Below are positions 14,922-25,639 of a stretch of 64,000 nt of DNA, one piece after another (positions within the stretch are counted from its first letter, which is position 1; each line of letters opens with the position of its first letter). The notes beneath the pieces were generated by a model, which did no database searches, was not told the origin of the DNA, and saw only the letters and a program-made list of their open reading frames with translations. This DNA is from Cupriavidus alkaliphilus (GTDB lineage Bacteria > Pseudomonadota > Gammaproteobacteria > Burkholderiales > Burkholderiaceae): assembly GCF_900094595.1 (NCBI RefSeq), contig NZ_FMAD01000010.1:1-64000 (forward strand), in the 5' to 3' direction. Both the position numbers and the translations under genes were made by a program.

Positions 14922-15635
14922 CTACTGCTTGGTAAAGCGGATCACCGAGGCCTCGAAACCGGACGACTGCAGCCGGTCGCGTGCCTTGTTCATGTCTTCG
15001 ATGCGGTTGAACGGCCCCAGGCGCACCCGGTACATCTTGACGCCGTTGACGTCACGCTCGGTGATGCGGGCCTCGAAGCCCTGCATCGCCAGGTTGGCCT
15101 TCTGGCGGTCGGCGTCGTCCGACGAGCGGAACGCGCCCACCTGCAGCAGGTAGCCCACCTTGTGCGCGTCGGCCTGGGCGATCTCGGCGATCGGGTCCGA
15201 CACCGGCTTCTCGGCGGGCTTGGTCGCGAGCGGCTTGTCAGCCGGCTTCTCGACGGGCTTGTCCAGCGGCTTGTCCAGCGGCTTCTCCGTCGGGCGGGTC
15301 GCCACCGGCGGCTGGCCGTTCTGCTTGGGCTCCGGCTCCGGCGCCTGGCCCACCGGCTTGGCCGGGGTCTTGCTCCACAGCGGCTTGTTCGGGTCGCTCG
15401 GGCCTTCGTCGGCGCGCTGGGCCGGGGCCGGCAGCTGGCTGGTGACGTTGCCGGGCTCGCTCGGCCGGGGGGCGTGTTTCTGCTGGAACGGCGTCGGCGA
15501 CTTGGTGATGTACAGGGCGACCACCACGGCGATGGCCAGCCCGACGATCAGCCCGAGCACCAGGCCCAGGAACGTACCGCCGCGCTGCTGGCTGCGACGG
15601 ACATTGCGCGACTCGCGCTTGCGTTGCTGTTGCAT
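14922..15635 (-). CDS. SPOR-domain membrane protein (FtsN-like)
   Basis: 237 residues. The cytoplasmic tail is basic (residues 1-20), followed by one transmembrane helix (21-43). A proline-rich periplasmic linker with repeated Lys-Pro-Leu-Asp/Lys-Pro-Ala units runs from about 95 to 145. The C-terminal SPOR domain runs from about 155 to 235 (VGYLLQVGAFRSSDDADRQ, then YRVRLGPFNRIEDMNKARD). SPOR domains bind denuded glycan strands at the division septum, so a role in cell division like FtsN is likely. It lies between argS and dsbA. Confidence 0.87.
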   Translation of the reverse strand: MQQQRKRESRNVRRSQQRGGTFLGLVLGLIVGLAIAVVVALYITKSPTPFQQKHAPRPSEPGNVTSQLPAPAQRADEGPSDPNKPLWSKTPAKPVGQAPEPEPKQNGQPPVATRPTEKPLDKPLDKPVEKPADKPLATKPAEKPVSDPIAEIAQADAHKVGYLLQVGAFRSSDDADRQKANLAMQGFEARITERDVNGVKMYRVRLGPFNRIEDMNKARDRLQSSGFEASVIRFTKQ

Positions 15636-15735
15636 GAAGTCCTCTTCGGTGATGCCGGGATTATAGAGCCAGTGCCGCCGCCGGCCGCACTGGATCGCCC
15701 CCGGGGCCGGCGAGTGCCGGGCGCCGGCTGCTTGC

Positions 15736-17523
15736 TTACATGCGGCGCGGGGCGGACACCCCGATCACCGCCAGGCCGTTGCGCAGCACCTGGCGCGTGG
15801 CCGCTAGCAGCGCCAGGCGGGCGCGCTTGACGGCTTCGTCGTCGACCAGCACGCGGTCGGCGTTGTAGAAGGCGTGGAAGTCGCCGGCCAGGTCGCGCAG
15901 GTAGAACGCCACCGCGTGCGGCGCCAGTTCTGACGCGGCGGCCGCCAGCATGTCCGGGAACTCGGCCAGGCGCTGTCCCAGCGCCAGCGCCTGGGCACTG
16001 GCCTCGGCGCCGGTCACGGCGGCCAGGTCGGCGCCGGCCAGCTCGGCCAGGCGGGCTTCCCAGTCCGCGCCGCCCCACGACTCGAAGATCGAGCAGATGC
16101 GGGCATGGGCGTACTGGACGTAGTACACCGGGTTCTCGTCGTTCTGCTTGAGCGCCAGGTCGACATCGAACACGAACTCGGTATCGGCCTTGCGCGACAG
16201 CAGGAAGAAGCGCACCGCGTCGCGGCCGCGCGTGAAGTGCGCGGGCCAGTCCGCCACGCCGCCGTCCAGGCAGCCGCGAATGGTCTCGTCGCCACCGTTG
16301 GACCATTCGATCAGGTCGCGCACGGTGACGTAGGAGCCGGCGCGCTTGGAGATCTTGACCTCCTCGCCGTTCTTCATCACGGTGACCATCTTGTGCAGCA
16401 CGTAGTCGGGATAGCCCTGCGGGATGCCCATGTCCAGGCCCTGCAGGCCGGCGCGCACGCGCGCAATGGTGCCGTGGTGGTCGCTGCCCTGCACGTTGAT
16501 GACCTTGGTGAAGCCGCGCTCCCACTTGGTGGTGTGGTAGGCCACGTCCGGCACGAAGTAGGTATAGGTGCCGTCGCTCTTCTTCATCACGCGGTCCTTG
16601 TCGTCGCCGTCGTCGGTGGTGCGCAGCCACAGCGCGCCCTCGCTCTCGTAGGTCTTGCCTTTACCGATCAGCGACTGCACCGCGGCGTCGACGCGGCCGT
16701 CGCTGTACAGCGACGACTCCAGGTAGTAGCGGTCGAACTTGACGCCGAAGGCCTGCAGGTCGATGTCCTGCTCGTTGCGCAGGTAGGTCACGGCGAACTT
16801 GCGGATCGAGTCGATGTCCTCGACGTTGCCCGACGCGGTCACCGGTTCGCCGTCGGAGGCGCTGACGGTCTTGCCGGCGAGGAAGTCGGCGGCGATGTCG
16901 GCGATGTAGTCGCCGTTGTAGGCGGCCTCGGGCCAGCTGGCATCGCCCGGCTTCAGGCCGCGCGCGCGCGCCTGCACCGACAGCGCCAGGGTCTGGATCT
17001 GCACGCCGGCGTCGTTGTAGTAGAACTCGCGGTGCACGTGCCAGCCCTGCCACGACAGCAGGTTCGCGAGCGCATCGCCCAGCGCCGCCTGGCGGCCGTG
17101 GCCGACGTGCAGCGGGCCGGTCGGGTTGGCCGAGACGAACTCCACCAGCACCTGGCCATGCACGCCGCGCTCGCGCGCGCCGTAGTGGTCGCCCTGGCCC
17201 AGCACCGCGCGCAGCACGTCGGCCTTGGCCGCCGGCGTCAGGCGCAGGTTGATGAAGCCGGGGCCGGCGATCTCCATGGTCGCGACCAGCTCCTGCGCGC
17301 GCGCATCGGCCTGCACCGCGGCGACGATGCGCTGCGCCAGCTCGCGCGGATTGCTCTTGAGCGCGCGCGCGACCTGCATCGCGACATTGCAGGCGAGGTC
17401 GCCATGGGCGGCCACCTTGGGCCGCTCGAAGGTGACCGCGGGCAAGGTGGCATCGGCCGGGGCGAGCGCACGCACGGCATCGGTGAACGCGGCGGCAAGA
17501 TTGGAGGTCTGAACAGGCAGCAT
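15736..17523 (-). CDS. argS: Arginyl-tRNA synthetase
   Basis: 595 residues from ATG at 17523 (MLPVQTSNLAAAFTDAV); the longer frame to 17634 is not supported. N-terminal Add-1 domain, then the class I HIGH motif as NPTGPLHVGHGRQAALGD. KISKRAGSYVTVRDLIEW replaces KMSK, and the C-terminal DALR anticodon-binding domain ends with a conserved PRRM-type tail. It charges tRNA-Arg in the cytoplasm. First gene of the argS-SPOR-dsbA series; it diverges from a DUF1840 gene. Confidence 0.97.
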   Translation of the reverse strand: MLPVQTSNLAAAFTDAVRALAPADATLPAVTFERPKVAAHGDLACNVAMQVARALKSNPRELAQRIVAAVQADARAQELVATMEIAGPGFINLRLTPAAKADVLRAVLGQGDHYGARERGVHGQVLVEFVSANPTGPLHVGHGRQAALGDALANLLSWQGWHVHREFYYNDAGVQIQTLALSVQARARGLKPGDASWPEAAYNGDYIADIAADFLAGKTVSASDGEPVTASGNVEDIDSIRKFAVTYLRNEQDIDLQAFGVKFDRYYLESSLYSDGRVDAAVQSLIGKGKTYESEGALWLRTTDDGDDKDRVMKKSDGTYTYFVPDVAYHTTKWERGFTKVINVQGSDHHGTIARVRAGLQGLDMGIPQGYPDYVLHKMVTVMKNGEEVKISKRAGSYVTVRDLIEWSNGGDETIRGCLDGGVADWPAHFTRGRDAVRFFLLSRKADTEFVFDVDLALKQNDENPVYYVQYAHARICSIFESWGGADWEARLAELAGADLAAVTGAEASAQALALGQRLAEFPDMLAAAASELAPHAVAFYLRDLAGDFHAFYNADRVLVDDEAVKRARLALLAATRQVLRNGLAVIGVSAPRRM

Positions 17524-17801
17524 GGATGTCGGAAGCCCTGTGGGCTGGTATTCAGGCGCAGACCCCGCGGGCCGCGCCGGTGCCACGAACGCAGCAAGTG
17601 ACGGCGAATCAACGCCGCGCCGCGTGCCAGGCATGGGAATCGGGAACGCGCAATTTTATCAGGTGCTATGCTGACATCATGCGCAAGGACGGCCACGGAC
17701 CACAATCCGCCCCGGCGGCCGCCCCACACCGTGCCCGAACCGGCGCGGCATCCCGCCCCGGGGACGCCGCCCCACCGTTCCCCGTGAAAGGAAAAACCAT
17801 C

Positions 17802-18125
17802 ATGCTGATCACCTTCAAATCCCACGCCGCGCAGGACCTGATCATGATGAAGGATCTGGCCGTGACGCTCCTGGGCATCATCGGCAAGCATCTCGGGGAA
17901 CGGGGGGTGATCACTGTCGAAGAACTGCCGCACGCGATCCACAGGCTCGAAGCAGCCGTGGCCGATGCGCGCCGCGCGCATCCTGCCGACACCGCGGTCG
18001 AGGCCCGGCCCGAGGCCGACGAAGAAGAGGAAGAGCCGCTGCACCTGGGACAGCGCGCCTATCCCTTCCTCGACATGCTGCGCGCCTCGCAGCGCGAAGG
18101 GGCCAATGTTCTCTGGGGGGTCTGA
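17802..18125 (+). CDS. DUF1840 family protein
   Basis: 107 residues from ATG at 17802, behind AAAGGA. MLITFKSHAAQDLIMMKDLA is the conserved start of DUF1840, followed by LLGIIGKHLGERGVIT and LDMLRASQREGANVLWGV at the end. An acidic run of Glu/Asp lies around residues 70-80. The protein is small and cytoplasmic, without signal or membrane segment. The family is confined mainly to betaproteobacteria and has no known function. It is transcribed away from argS. Confidence 0.82.
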   Translation: MLITFKSHAAQDLIMMKDLAVTLLGIIGKHLGERGVITVEELPHAIHRLEAAVADARRAHPADTAVEARPEADEEEEEPLHLGQRAYPFLDMLRASQREGANVLWGV

Positions 18126-18183
18126 ACCGTCTGCGGGCCGCAAGACGCTGAGCGCCGCTGCGCGCCGGTCCACCGCCCGCGGA

Positions 18184-18218
18184 TAAAAAAACACCCGGCA
18201 CCACCGTTGGCGGCCGGG
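18184..18218 (-). terminator. Probable terminator of the DUF883 gene
   Basis: On the minus strand CCCGGC (18218-18213) pairs with GCCGGG (18199-18194), followed by TGTTTTTTT. The loop is long (13 nt) and may contain an inner stem, so the call is moderate. It also lies 3' of the convergent DUF1840 gene. Confidence 0.5.
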
Positions 18219-18318
18219 CTTCCGGACGAGGGTTCCGGAAAGGGGGGAATTCCGGCGGAGCCCGGCTGGCGCGCCAGGCGGGCCTCCGCGTCAGGTCATT
18301 TCTGCTGAATCCGCGCGG

Positions 18319-18747
18319 CTATTCCTCATCGGCATGGTGCCGGCCATTGGCCAGCAGCAGCCCGATCACCGCGCCGACAGCGGCGGCGATCGCCACCGCC
18401 TTCAGCGGGGATTCGGCCACGCGGTGCTGGGCCTGCACCACCGCGCCATCCATGCGTTCGCGCGCGCGCATCATGCCGTCGGCGGTCTGGGCGCGCAGGC
18501 GATGCGCCATGTCGCTGGCGCGTTCGCGCAGGCGGTGGCCTGCCTGCAGGCTCTCGGCAGAGCCCTCGCGAGCCAGCACCTGGATGGTGTGCTCGAGTTG
18601 CGAGATCAGCGACTTGACTTCGCTGGACACCGGCGCCGCAGCCTCGCGCGTATCGCGCGCGGCATGCTTGATATGGCGGATCGCACTGTCGGCACTGTCG
18701 GACAGGTGGTTCAGTTCCTTCCGGACTTTAGGGTTCTGCGTCAGCAT
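18319..18747 (-). CDS. DUF883/ElaB-like membrane-anchored protein
   Basis: 142 residues: a long amphipathic helical part rich in Arg, Ala and Glu (1-110), then one C-terminal transmembrane helix (LKAVAIAAAVGAVIGLLLANG) and an acidic tail ADEE. This layout is that of the ElaB/YgaM/YqjD family of C-tail-anchored inner-membrane proteins, which in E. coli are stationary-phase induced and bind ribosomes. It lies next to the DUF1328 gene on the same strand, a pairing that suggests a membrane stress response. Confidence 0.8.
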   Translation of the reverse strand: MLTQNPKVRKELNHLSDSADSAIRHIKHAARDTREAAAPVSSEVKSLISQLEHTIQVLAREGSAESLQAGHRLRERASDMAHRLRAQTADGMMRARERMDGAVVQAQHRVAESPLKAVAIAAAVGAVIGLLLANGRHHADEE

Positions 18748-18800
18748 ACGGTCTCCTCAGGTTCGGGTCGACGAGGGCGTGATACCGGCTTGCGCCGGCT

Positions 18801-18968
18801 TCATCGTCCCCTGCGAACGAGTCCCATCACCGCGGCGACCAGCGCCACGACCAGGAAGATGAAGAACAGGATCTTGGCGATTTCCACGGCGCCGGCAGCA
18901 ATTCCGCCGAAGCCGAAAATCGCGGCGATCAGGGCGATGACAAAAAATACGAGTGCATATTGCAGCAT
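18801..18968 (-). CDS. Small DUF1328 membrane protein (YtjA-like)
   Basis: 55 residues, read directly from the sequence: MLQYALVFFVIALIAAIFG, then FGGIAAGAVEIAKILFFIF and LVVALVAAVMGLVRRGR before TGA. Two hydrophobic helices separated by a Gly-rich turn make this a UPF0391/DUF1328 inner-membrane protein like E. coli YtjA (53 aa). The function is unknown; relatives are stress-induced. It is 53 bp upstream of the DUF883 gene on the same strand and may share its transcript. Confidence 0.85.
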   Translation of the reverse strand: MLQYALVFFVIALIAAIFGFGGIAAGAVEIAKILFFIFLVVALVAAVMGLVRRGR

Positions 18969-19300
18969 GGCTAGGCTCCCGAAGATTTCGGACCAGGCCA
19001 GGCGCCCTGGCTGGGCCCATGTGAGGCTTGCGCCAACGGGTGCAAGCTCATAGCCTCATCGTAGAAAGCCACGCTTCGTGCCAATACCGACAGGCAGCCG
19101 ATTCCGCTGTCAGCCAAGTCCTACAACGCCTGCCGGGCGCCACGCAGGCACTGCGCAGCGCGCGCAACCGGGCTGAGGTGCTGGCGCGAAGCGCGACCCG
19201 GAAGCCGGCGCCGGGTTGACCCATGGCGGTCGATGTGATTCCATGGGCCCTCCCTTGGCGCCGCGGCGGGCGAGCGCGCCTTCTCGATAGGAATTGCCCC

Positions 19301-20704
19301 ATGTTCAAGCAGTCATTTCTCCCTCACACGCTGCTGCTCGCGGGCGGCATCCTGCTGACCCTGGCGGTGCTGGTGGCGTCGGAAACCGGCAATATCCGCC
19401 TGCGCGAAAGCTATACCGACGTGATCCGCTCGCAGCGCCTGCAGACCGAGCTGGCCGCGCTCAACGGCGAGCTGGTCAATGCCGAGGCCGGCCAGCGCGG
19501 CTTCCTGCTGACCGGCAAGGAAAGCTACCTGGAGCCGTACTACAAGGCCCTGCCGCGCATCGCCGAGCTGATGGCGCAGATCCGCGCAGGCTACGCCAAT
19601 GACCCGGAGGGCCTGAAGCAGTTCGGCGATACCTCCAAGCTGGTCAACAGCAAGCTCAACGAGATGGCGCTGACGCTGGTGTACGGCAAGCGCGACCTGG
19701 AAGTGGCGCTGGACCTGATCCGCACCGACTACGGCAAGCAGACCATGGACAACGCGCGCCGCGGGCTCGACCAGCTGCAGGCGCGCGAGGCCGGCGCGGT
19801 CTCGCACCGGCTCGAGGGCGCCGAGAACGACGTGCAGCTGTCGCGCTACGGCATCGGCCTGCTCACGGCGATCAACATCATCCTGCTGATGGCGGTCGGC
19901 ATCGGGCACGCCAAGCGGCTGGCAATGGCCGAGGCGGTACGCACCCAGCTGGAAGAGGAAAGCGTGCGGCTGGACCGCAAGGTGCGCGCGCGCACGCGCC
20001 AGCTGTCGGCGCTGGCGGGCCACCTGCAGCGCGTGACCGAAGACGAGAAGACCCGGCTCGCGCGCGAACTGCATGACGAACTGGGCGCGATCCTGACCGC
20101 GATCAAGCTGGACCTGCACTGGGTGCGCCGCAAGGTACAGGCGGACCAGCCGGTGGCGGCCGAGCGCCTGACGCGCGTGATGCTGCACGTGGACCAGGGC
20201 ATCCAGATCAAGCGCCGCCTGATCGAGGACCTGCGCCCCACCGTGCTGCTCAACCTTGGCCTGCGCGCCGCGGTGTGCCAGCTGGTCGAGGAGGTGGGCG
20301 CGCGCAACAACTGGCAAACCCAGGTCAGCGTGCCCGAAGACCTGCCGGCGCTGCGCGACGAAGCCGCGATCGCGCTGTACCGGATCGTGCAGGAATCGCT
20401 GACCAATGCCAGCAAGTACTCCGAGGCCAGGCATGTCGAGGTATCGCTGGCGTGCCAGGGCGAACTGCTGACGCTGACCGTGCGCGACGACGGCAAGGGG
20501 TTGCCGCCCGACTTCGATGCCGGCAGCACGGCCGGCCACCACGGACTGTTGGGGATGGAGCAGCGCGTCACCGCGCTGGGCGGCAGCATGCAGATCGATT
20601 CGTCACCGGATGCCGGGGTACGGATCCGGATCGAGGTACCGCTGACCGCCTCGGTGCTGGCGCCGGCCGAAGAGCCGGAGAGCGCGGAGCCGGCGCGCGC
20701 CTGA
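19301..20704 (+). CDS. CHASE3-domain sensor histidine kinase (NarL-type, HisKA_3)
   Basis: 467 residues from ATG at 19301, with AGGA upstream. First transmembrane helix about 10-26, CHASE3 extracytoplasmic domain about 30-180 (LVNAEAGQRGFLLTGKESYL is its hallmark), second helix about 184-202. HisKA_3 phosphoacceptor His258 is in RLARELHDELGAILTAI. The HATPase domain has NASKYSEARHV (N box), DDGKGLPPDF (G1) and GHHGLLGMEQR (G2). It would phosphorylate a NarL/FixJ-class regulator. It converges on two response-regulator genes; an inverted repeat GCCCTGAA/TTCAGGGC (20725-20752) lies between. Confidence 0.92.
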   Translation: MFKQSFLPHTLLLAGGILLTLAVLVASETGNIRLRESYTDVIRSQRLQTELAALNGELVNAEAGQRGFLLTGKESYLEPYYKALPRIAELMAQIRAGYANDPEGLKQFGDTSKLVNSKLNEMALTLVYGKRDLEVALDLIRTDYGKQTMDNARRGLDQLQAREAGAVSHRLEGAENDVQLSRYGIGLLTAINIILLMAVGIGHAKRLAMAEAVRTQLEEESVRLDRKVRARTRQLSALAGHLQRVTEDEKTRLARELHDELGAILTAIKLDLHWVRRKVQADQPVAAERLTRVMLHVDQGIQIKRRLIEDLRPTVLLNLGLRAAVCQLVEEVGARNNWQTQVSVPEDLPALRDEAAIALYRIVQESLTNASKYSEARHVEVSLACQGELLTLTVRDDGKGLPPDFDAGSTAGHHGLLGMEQRVTALGGSMQIDSSPDAGVRIRIEVPLTASVLAPAEEPESAEPARA

Positions 20705-20745
20705 GCGCCCAGGATGCCTTATACGCCCTGAATGCCGTGAGCGCT

Positions 20746-21153
20746 TCAGGGCTGCGGCGCGGCGTGCTCCTCGATCACGCGGAACACCTGCTCCAGCTCC
20801 AGGGACTTGTCGAAAAAGTAGTCGGCACCCGCCTCGGCGCACTGGCGCCGGTACATCTCGAGCTGGGCATGGTTGGTGTAGACGATGCGCACCGTGCCGT
20901 TGTTGGCGCGCTGCATGGCACGCAGCACATTGATGCCGTTACCCTGGCGCAGCTGCAGGTCGACGATGGCTACGTCGTACGTGCCGGCGGCAAGCAGGCG
21001 CAGGGCCATGGCTTCGGTATCCGCCCAGTCGACGTTCTCGACAAACGGGAAATCCTTCAGGTATTCAAGCAGCATGCCGCGCAGGACCGCCGAATCTTCA
21101 ATCAGCAGCACGTTCAGCGCCCGGTAGGAAGTGTTCGAATCCTGCTCCGACAT
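20746..21153 (-). CDS. Stand-alone response regulator receiver protein
   Basis: 135 residues, a single receiver domain with no output domain. Acidic Asp20 is in LLIEDSAVLR, the phosphoacceptor Asp65 in DVAIVDLQLRQG, and the conserved Lys in DYFFDKSLELEQ. CheY/Spo0F-like proteins of this type act by protein contact. It lies 54 bp after a NarL-type regulator gene and opposite the CHASE3 kinase, suggesting a three-component relay or phosphate sink. No signal or target is evident. Confidence 0.87.
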   Translation of the reverse strand: MSEQDSNTSYRALNVLLIEDSAVLRGMLLEYLKDFPFVENVDWADTEAMALRLLAAGTYDVAIVDLQLRQGNGINVLRAMQRANNGTVRIVYTNHAQLEMYRRQCAEAGADYFFDKSLELEQVFRVIEEHAAPQP

Positions 21154-21207
21154 ATTGTGTATTGCGGTCCCTTCCGGGGCGACCCGCGCGGGGCCGCGAT
21201 TGAACTG

Positions 21208-21840
21208 CTATTCCACCAGGCCGTTCTTGATCGCGTAGTAGGTCAGGTCGGCGTTGGTCTTCATGCCCATTTTCTCCAGGATGCGCGAACGGTAGGTACT
21301 GACGGTCTTGACGCTGAGGAACAGCTCGTCGGCGATCACCGACACCGACTGCCCGCGCGACAGCTTGCAGAAGATCTGGAACTCGCGCTCGGACAGCATC
21401 TGGTGCACCGGCTGCTCGGTCGGCTTGTCGAGCCCCCCGATCAGCAGGTCGGCCACCGTGGCGCTGACGTAGCGGCGGCCCTGCGCCACCGTGCGGATCG
21501 CCTTGACCAGGTCGTCGGGTGCGCTTTCCTTGGTCAGGTAGCCGGATGCGCCGGCACGGATCAGGTTGATCGCGTACTGGTCTTCCGGGTACGTCGACAG
21601 GATCAGCACCGGCAGGTCGGGCTTGCGCTGGCGGATCAGCTTGAGCACGTCGATGCCGTTGCGGTCCGGCATCGAGATGTCCAGCACCAGCACGTCGAAC
21701 TCGGCATCGCGCAGCTGCGCCATGACTTCGTCGCCACTGCCGGCCTCGCCGGTTACCTGGATATCGGGTTCTTCGGAAATGAACTGACGCAGCCCGGCAC
21801 GCACAATCTCGTGGTCGTCGGCGATCAGGACGCGGATCAT
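21208..21840 (-). CDS. LuxR/NarL-family DNA-binding response regulator
   Basis: 210 residues from ATG at 21840, 7 bp after GGAG. The receiver domain has ADD at 7-9 and phosphoacceptor Asp54 in DVLVLDISMPDRNG. The C-terminal LuxR helix-turn-helix is LSEREFQIFCKLSRGQSVSV, then ELFLSVKTVSTYRSRILEKM. The likely kinase is the HisKA_3 protein at 19301, the class that normally pairs with NarL-type regulators. Upstream 21841-22016 would hold its promoter. Confidence 0.92.
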   Translation of the reverse strand: MIRVLIADDHEIVRAGLRQFISEEPDIQVTGEAGSGDEVMAQLRDAEFDVLVLDISMPDRNGIDVLKLIRQRKPDLPVLILSTYPEDQYAINLIRAGASGYLTKESAPDDLVKAIRTVAQGRRYVSATVADLLIGGLDKPTEQPVHQMLSEREFQIFCKLSRGQSVSVIADELFLSVKTVSTYRSRILEKMGMKTNADLTYYAIKNGLVE

Positions 21841-22016
21841 GTGGGGCTCCACGGGTTTATCGGACCGGCACTTTGGCCCGGTGCACGTCGGGTGCAGGCG
21901 GAACCGCTTGCGATGTTGTCATTGTAGTGCCGCGCGCGGGCGCGGGCTGTCGGTGTCAGGCTGACAATGCGGCGTGGCGGCAAGGCCGGCCGCGGGCACG
22001 TTGTGGCTGCCGCAAA

Positions 22017-22053
22017 AGCAAAGCGGGACGGATCAGATCCGTCCCGCTTTGCT
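22017..22053 (-). terminator. Perfect 18-bp hairpin, probable terminator
   Basis: AGCAAAGCGGGACGGATC (22017-22034), one base, then its exact inverse (22036-22053). On the minus strand it is followed by TTTGCGG; the T-tract is weak but the stem is very strong. It lies about 100 bp downstream of the repeat-protein gene ending at 22150. Confidence 0.7.
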
Positions 22054-22149
22054 GCGGCGCGTCAGGCCCGTGAACATCCCTGGAGGGGGCCCGGCGCGGC
22101 CTGCACCGGTAGAGGCTGTGGCTAGTACTGCAAGCGACTACCCGGGTGC

Positions 22150-22611
22150 TTACTGCGCTTTCGCGCCAGCTTCCGCGCCGGCGCTCACGCCCACGTTCGC
22201 GTCGGCCTTCGACTTCTTGGTCGACTTGGCGGCGTGCTTGCCATGCTTGGCCTTGCTGCCGGCCTCTGCCTTGGCCGAGCCGGTGGCGTCGGCGGCGGTG
22301 CCCACGCCCTTGTCGACGGCGGCGCCCGCGGTCGACAGGCCCTTGTCAGCCGCCGTGCCCGCCGCCGAGAGGCCCTTGTCGGTGGCCGCGCCGGCGGTCG
22401 ACAGGCCCTTCTCGGCCGCGCCCGCGGCACCCGTTGCGGCGCCGCCGACGGCGTTCAGGCCACCCTGCGCCGCCGCAGCGGGCGCGGGCGTGGTCACCGA
22501 GGCACCGACATCGGCCTTGGCGCCGACGGCGCCGCCGGTGCCCTGGGCCATGGCCAGCGAGGAAGCCGCGGCGATCGACAGTGCGGACAGGGAGAGCAGC
22601 AGTTTCTTCAT
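22150..22611 (-). CDS. Exported Ala/Gly-rich protein with 11-residue repeats
   Basis: 153 residues from ATG at 22611. A signal peptide (MKKLLLSLSALSIAAASSLAMA) ends around residue 22. The mature part is almost only Ala, Gly, Lys, Thr, Ser and Asp. It contains four tandem 11-mers: EKGLSTAGAAT, DKGLSAAGTAA, DKGLSTAGAAV, DKGVGTAADAT. A Lys/His-rich stretch (KAKHGKHAAKSTKKSKAD) follows. No enzyme motif is seen. The 11-residue period resembles amphipathic helices of LEA-type proteins, so a stress-protective or envelope role is possible but unproven. Confidence 0.78.
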   Translation of the reverse strand: MKKLLLSLSALSIAAASSLAMAQGTGGAVGAKADVGASVTTPAPAAAAQGGLNAVGGAATGAAGAAEKGLSTAGAATDKGLSAAGTAADKGLSTAGAAVDKGVGTAADATGSAKAEAGSKAKHGKHAAKSTKKSKADANVGVSAGAEAGAKAQ

Positions 22612-22873
22612 GGACAGACTCCTTTCAGGATGCCCCACGGCGAAACATTCGCCGCGGTGATCACGCTGGTGATTGCGTGTATCGAGCCCTCAGTCTAGGG
22701 AGCCGGACTGCGCCGGTCTGTGAGCAGTTGAAAGGCACTGTAAGGAGTTGTGAGGCGGCCCGCACGCCACGTCAGCGGCGCTGTGCCGGCCGTCCGCTGC
22801 GCTTTTCCTGCCGCATCAACGGGCTGGCGGCGGCGCACCGCCGCCGCCGCTGCCGCCCGGGCGTCGCACCCGG

Positions 22874-25621
<2,748 letters not shown>

Positions 25622-25639
25622 GTTGTCAGGCTCTCGGGC

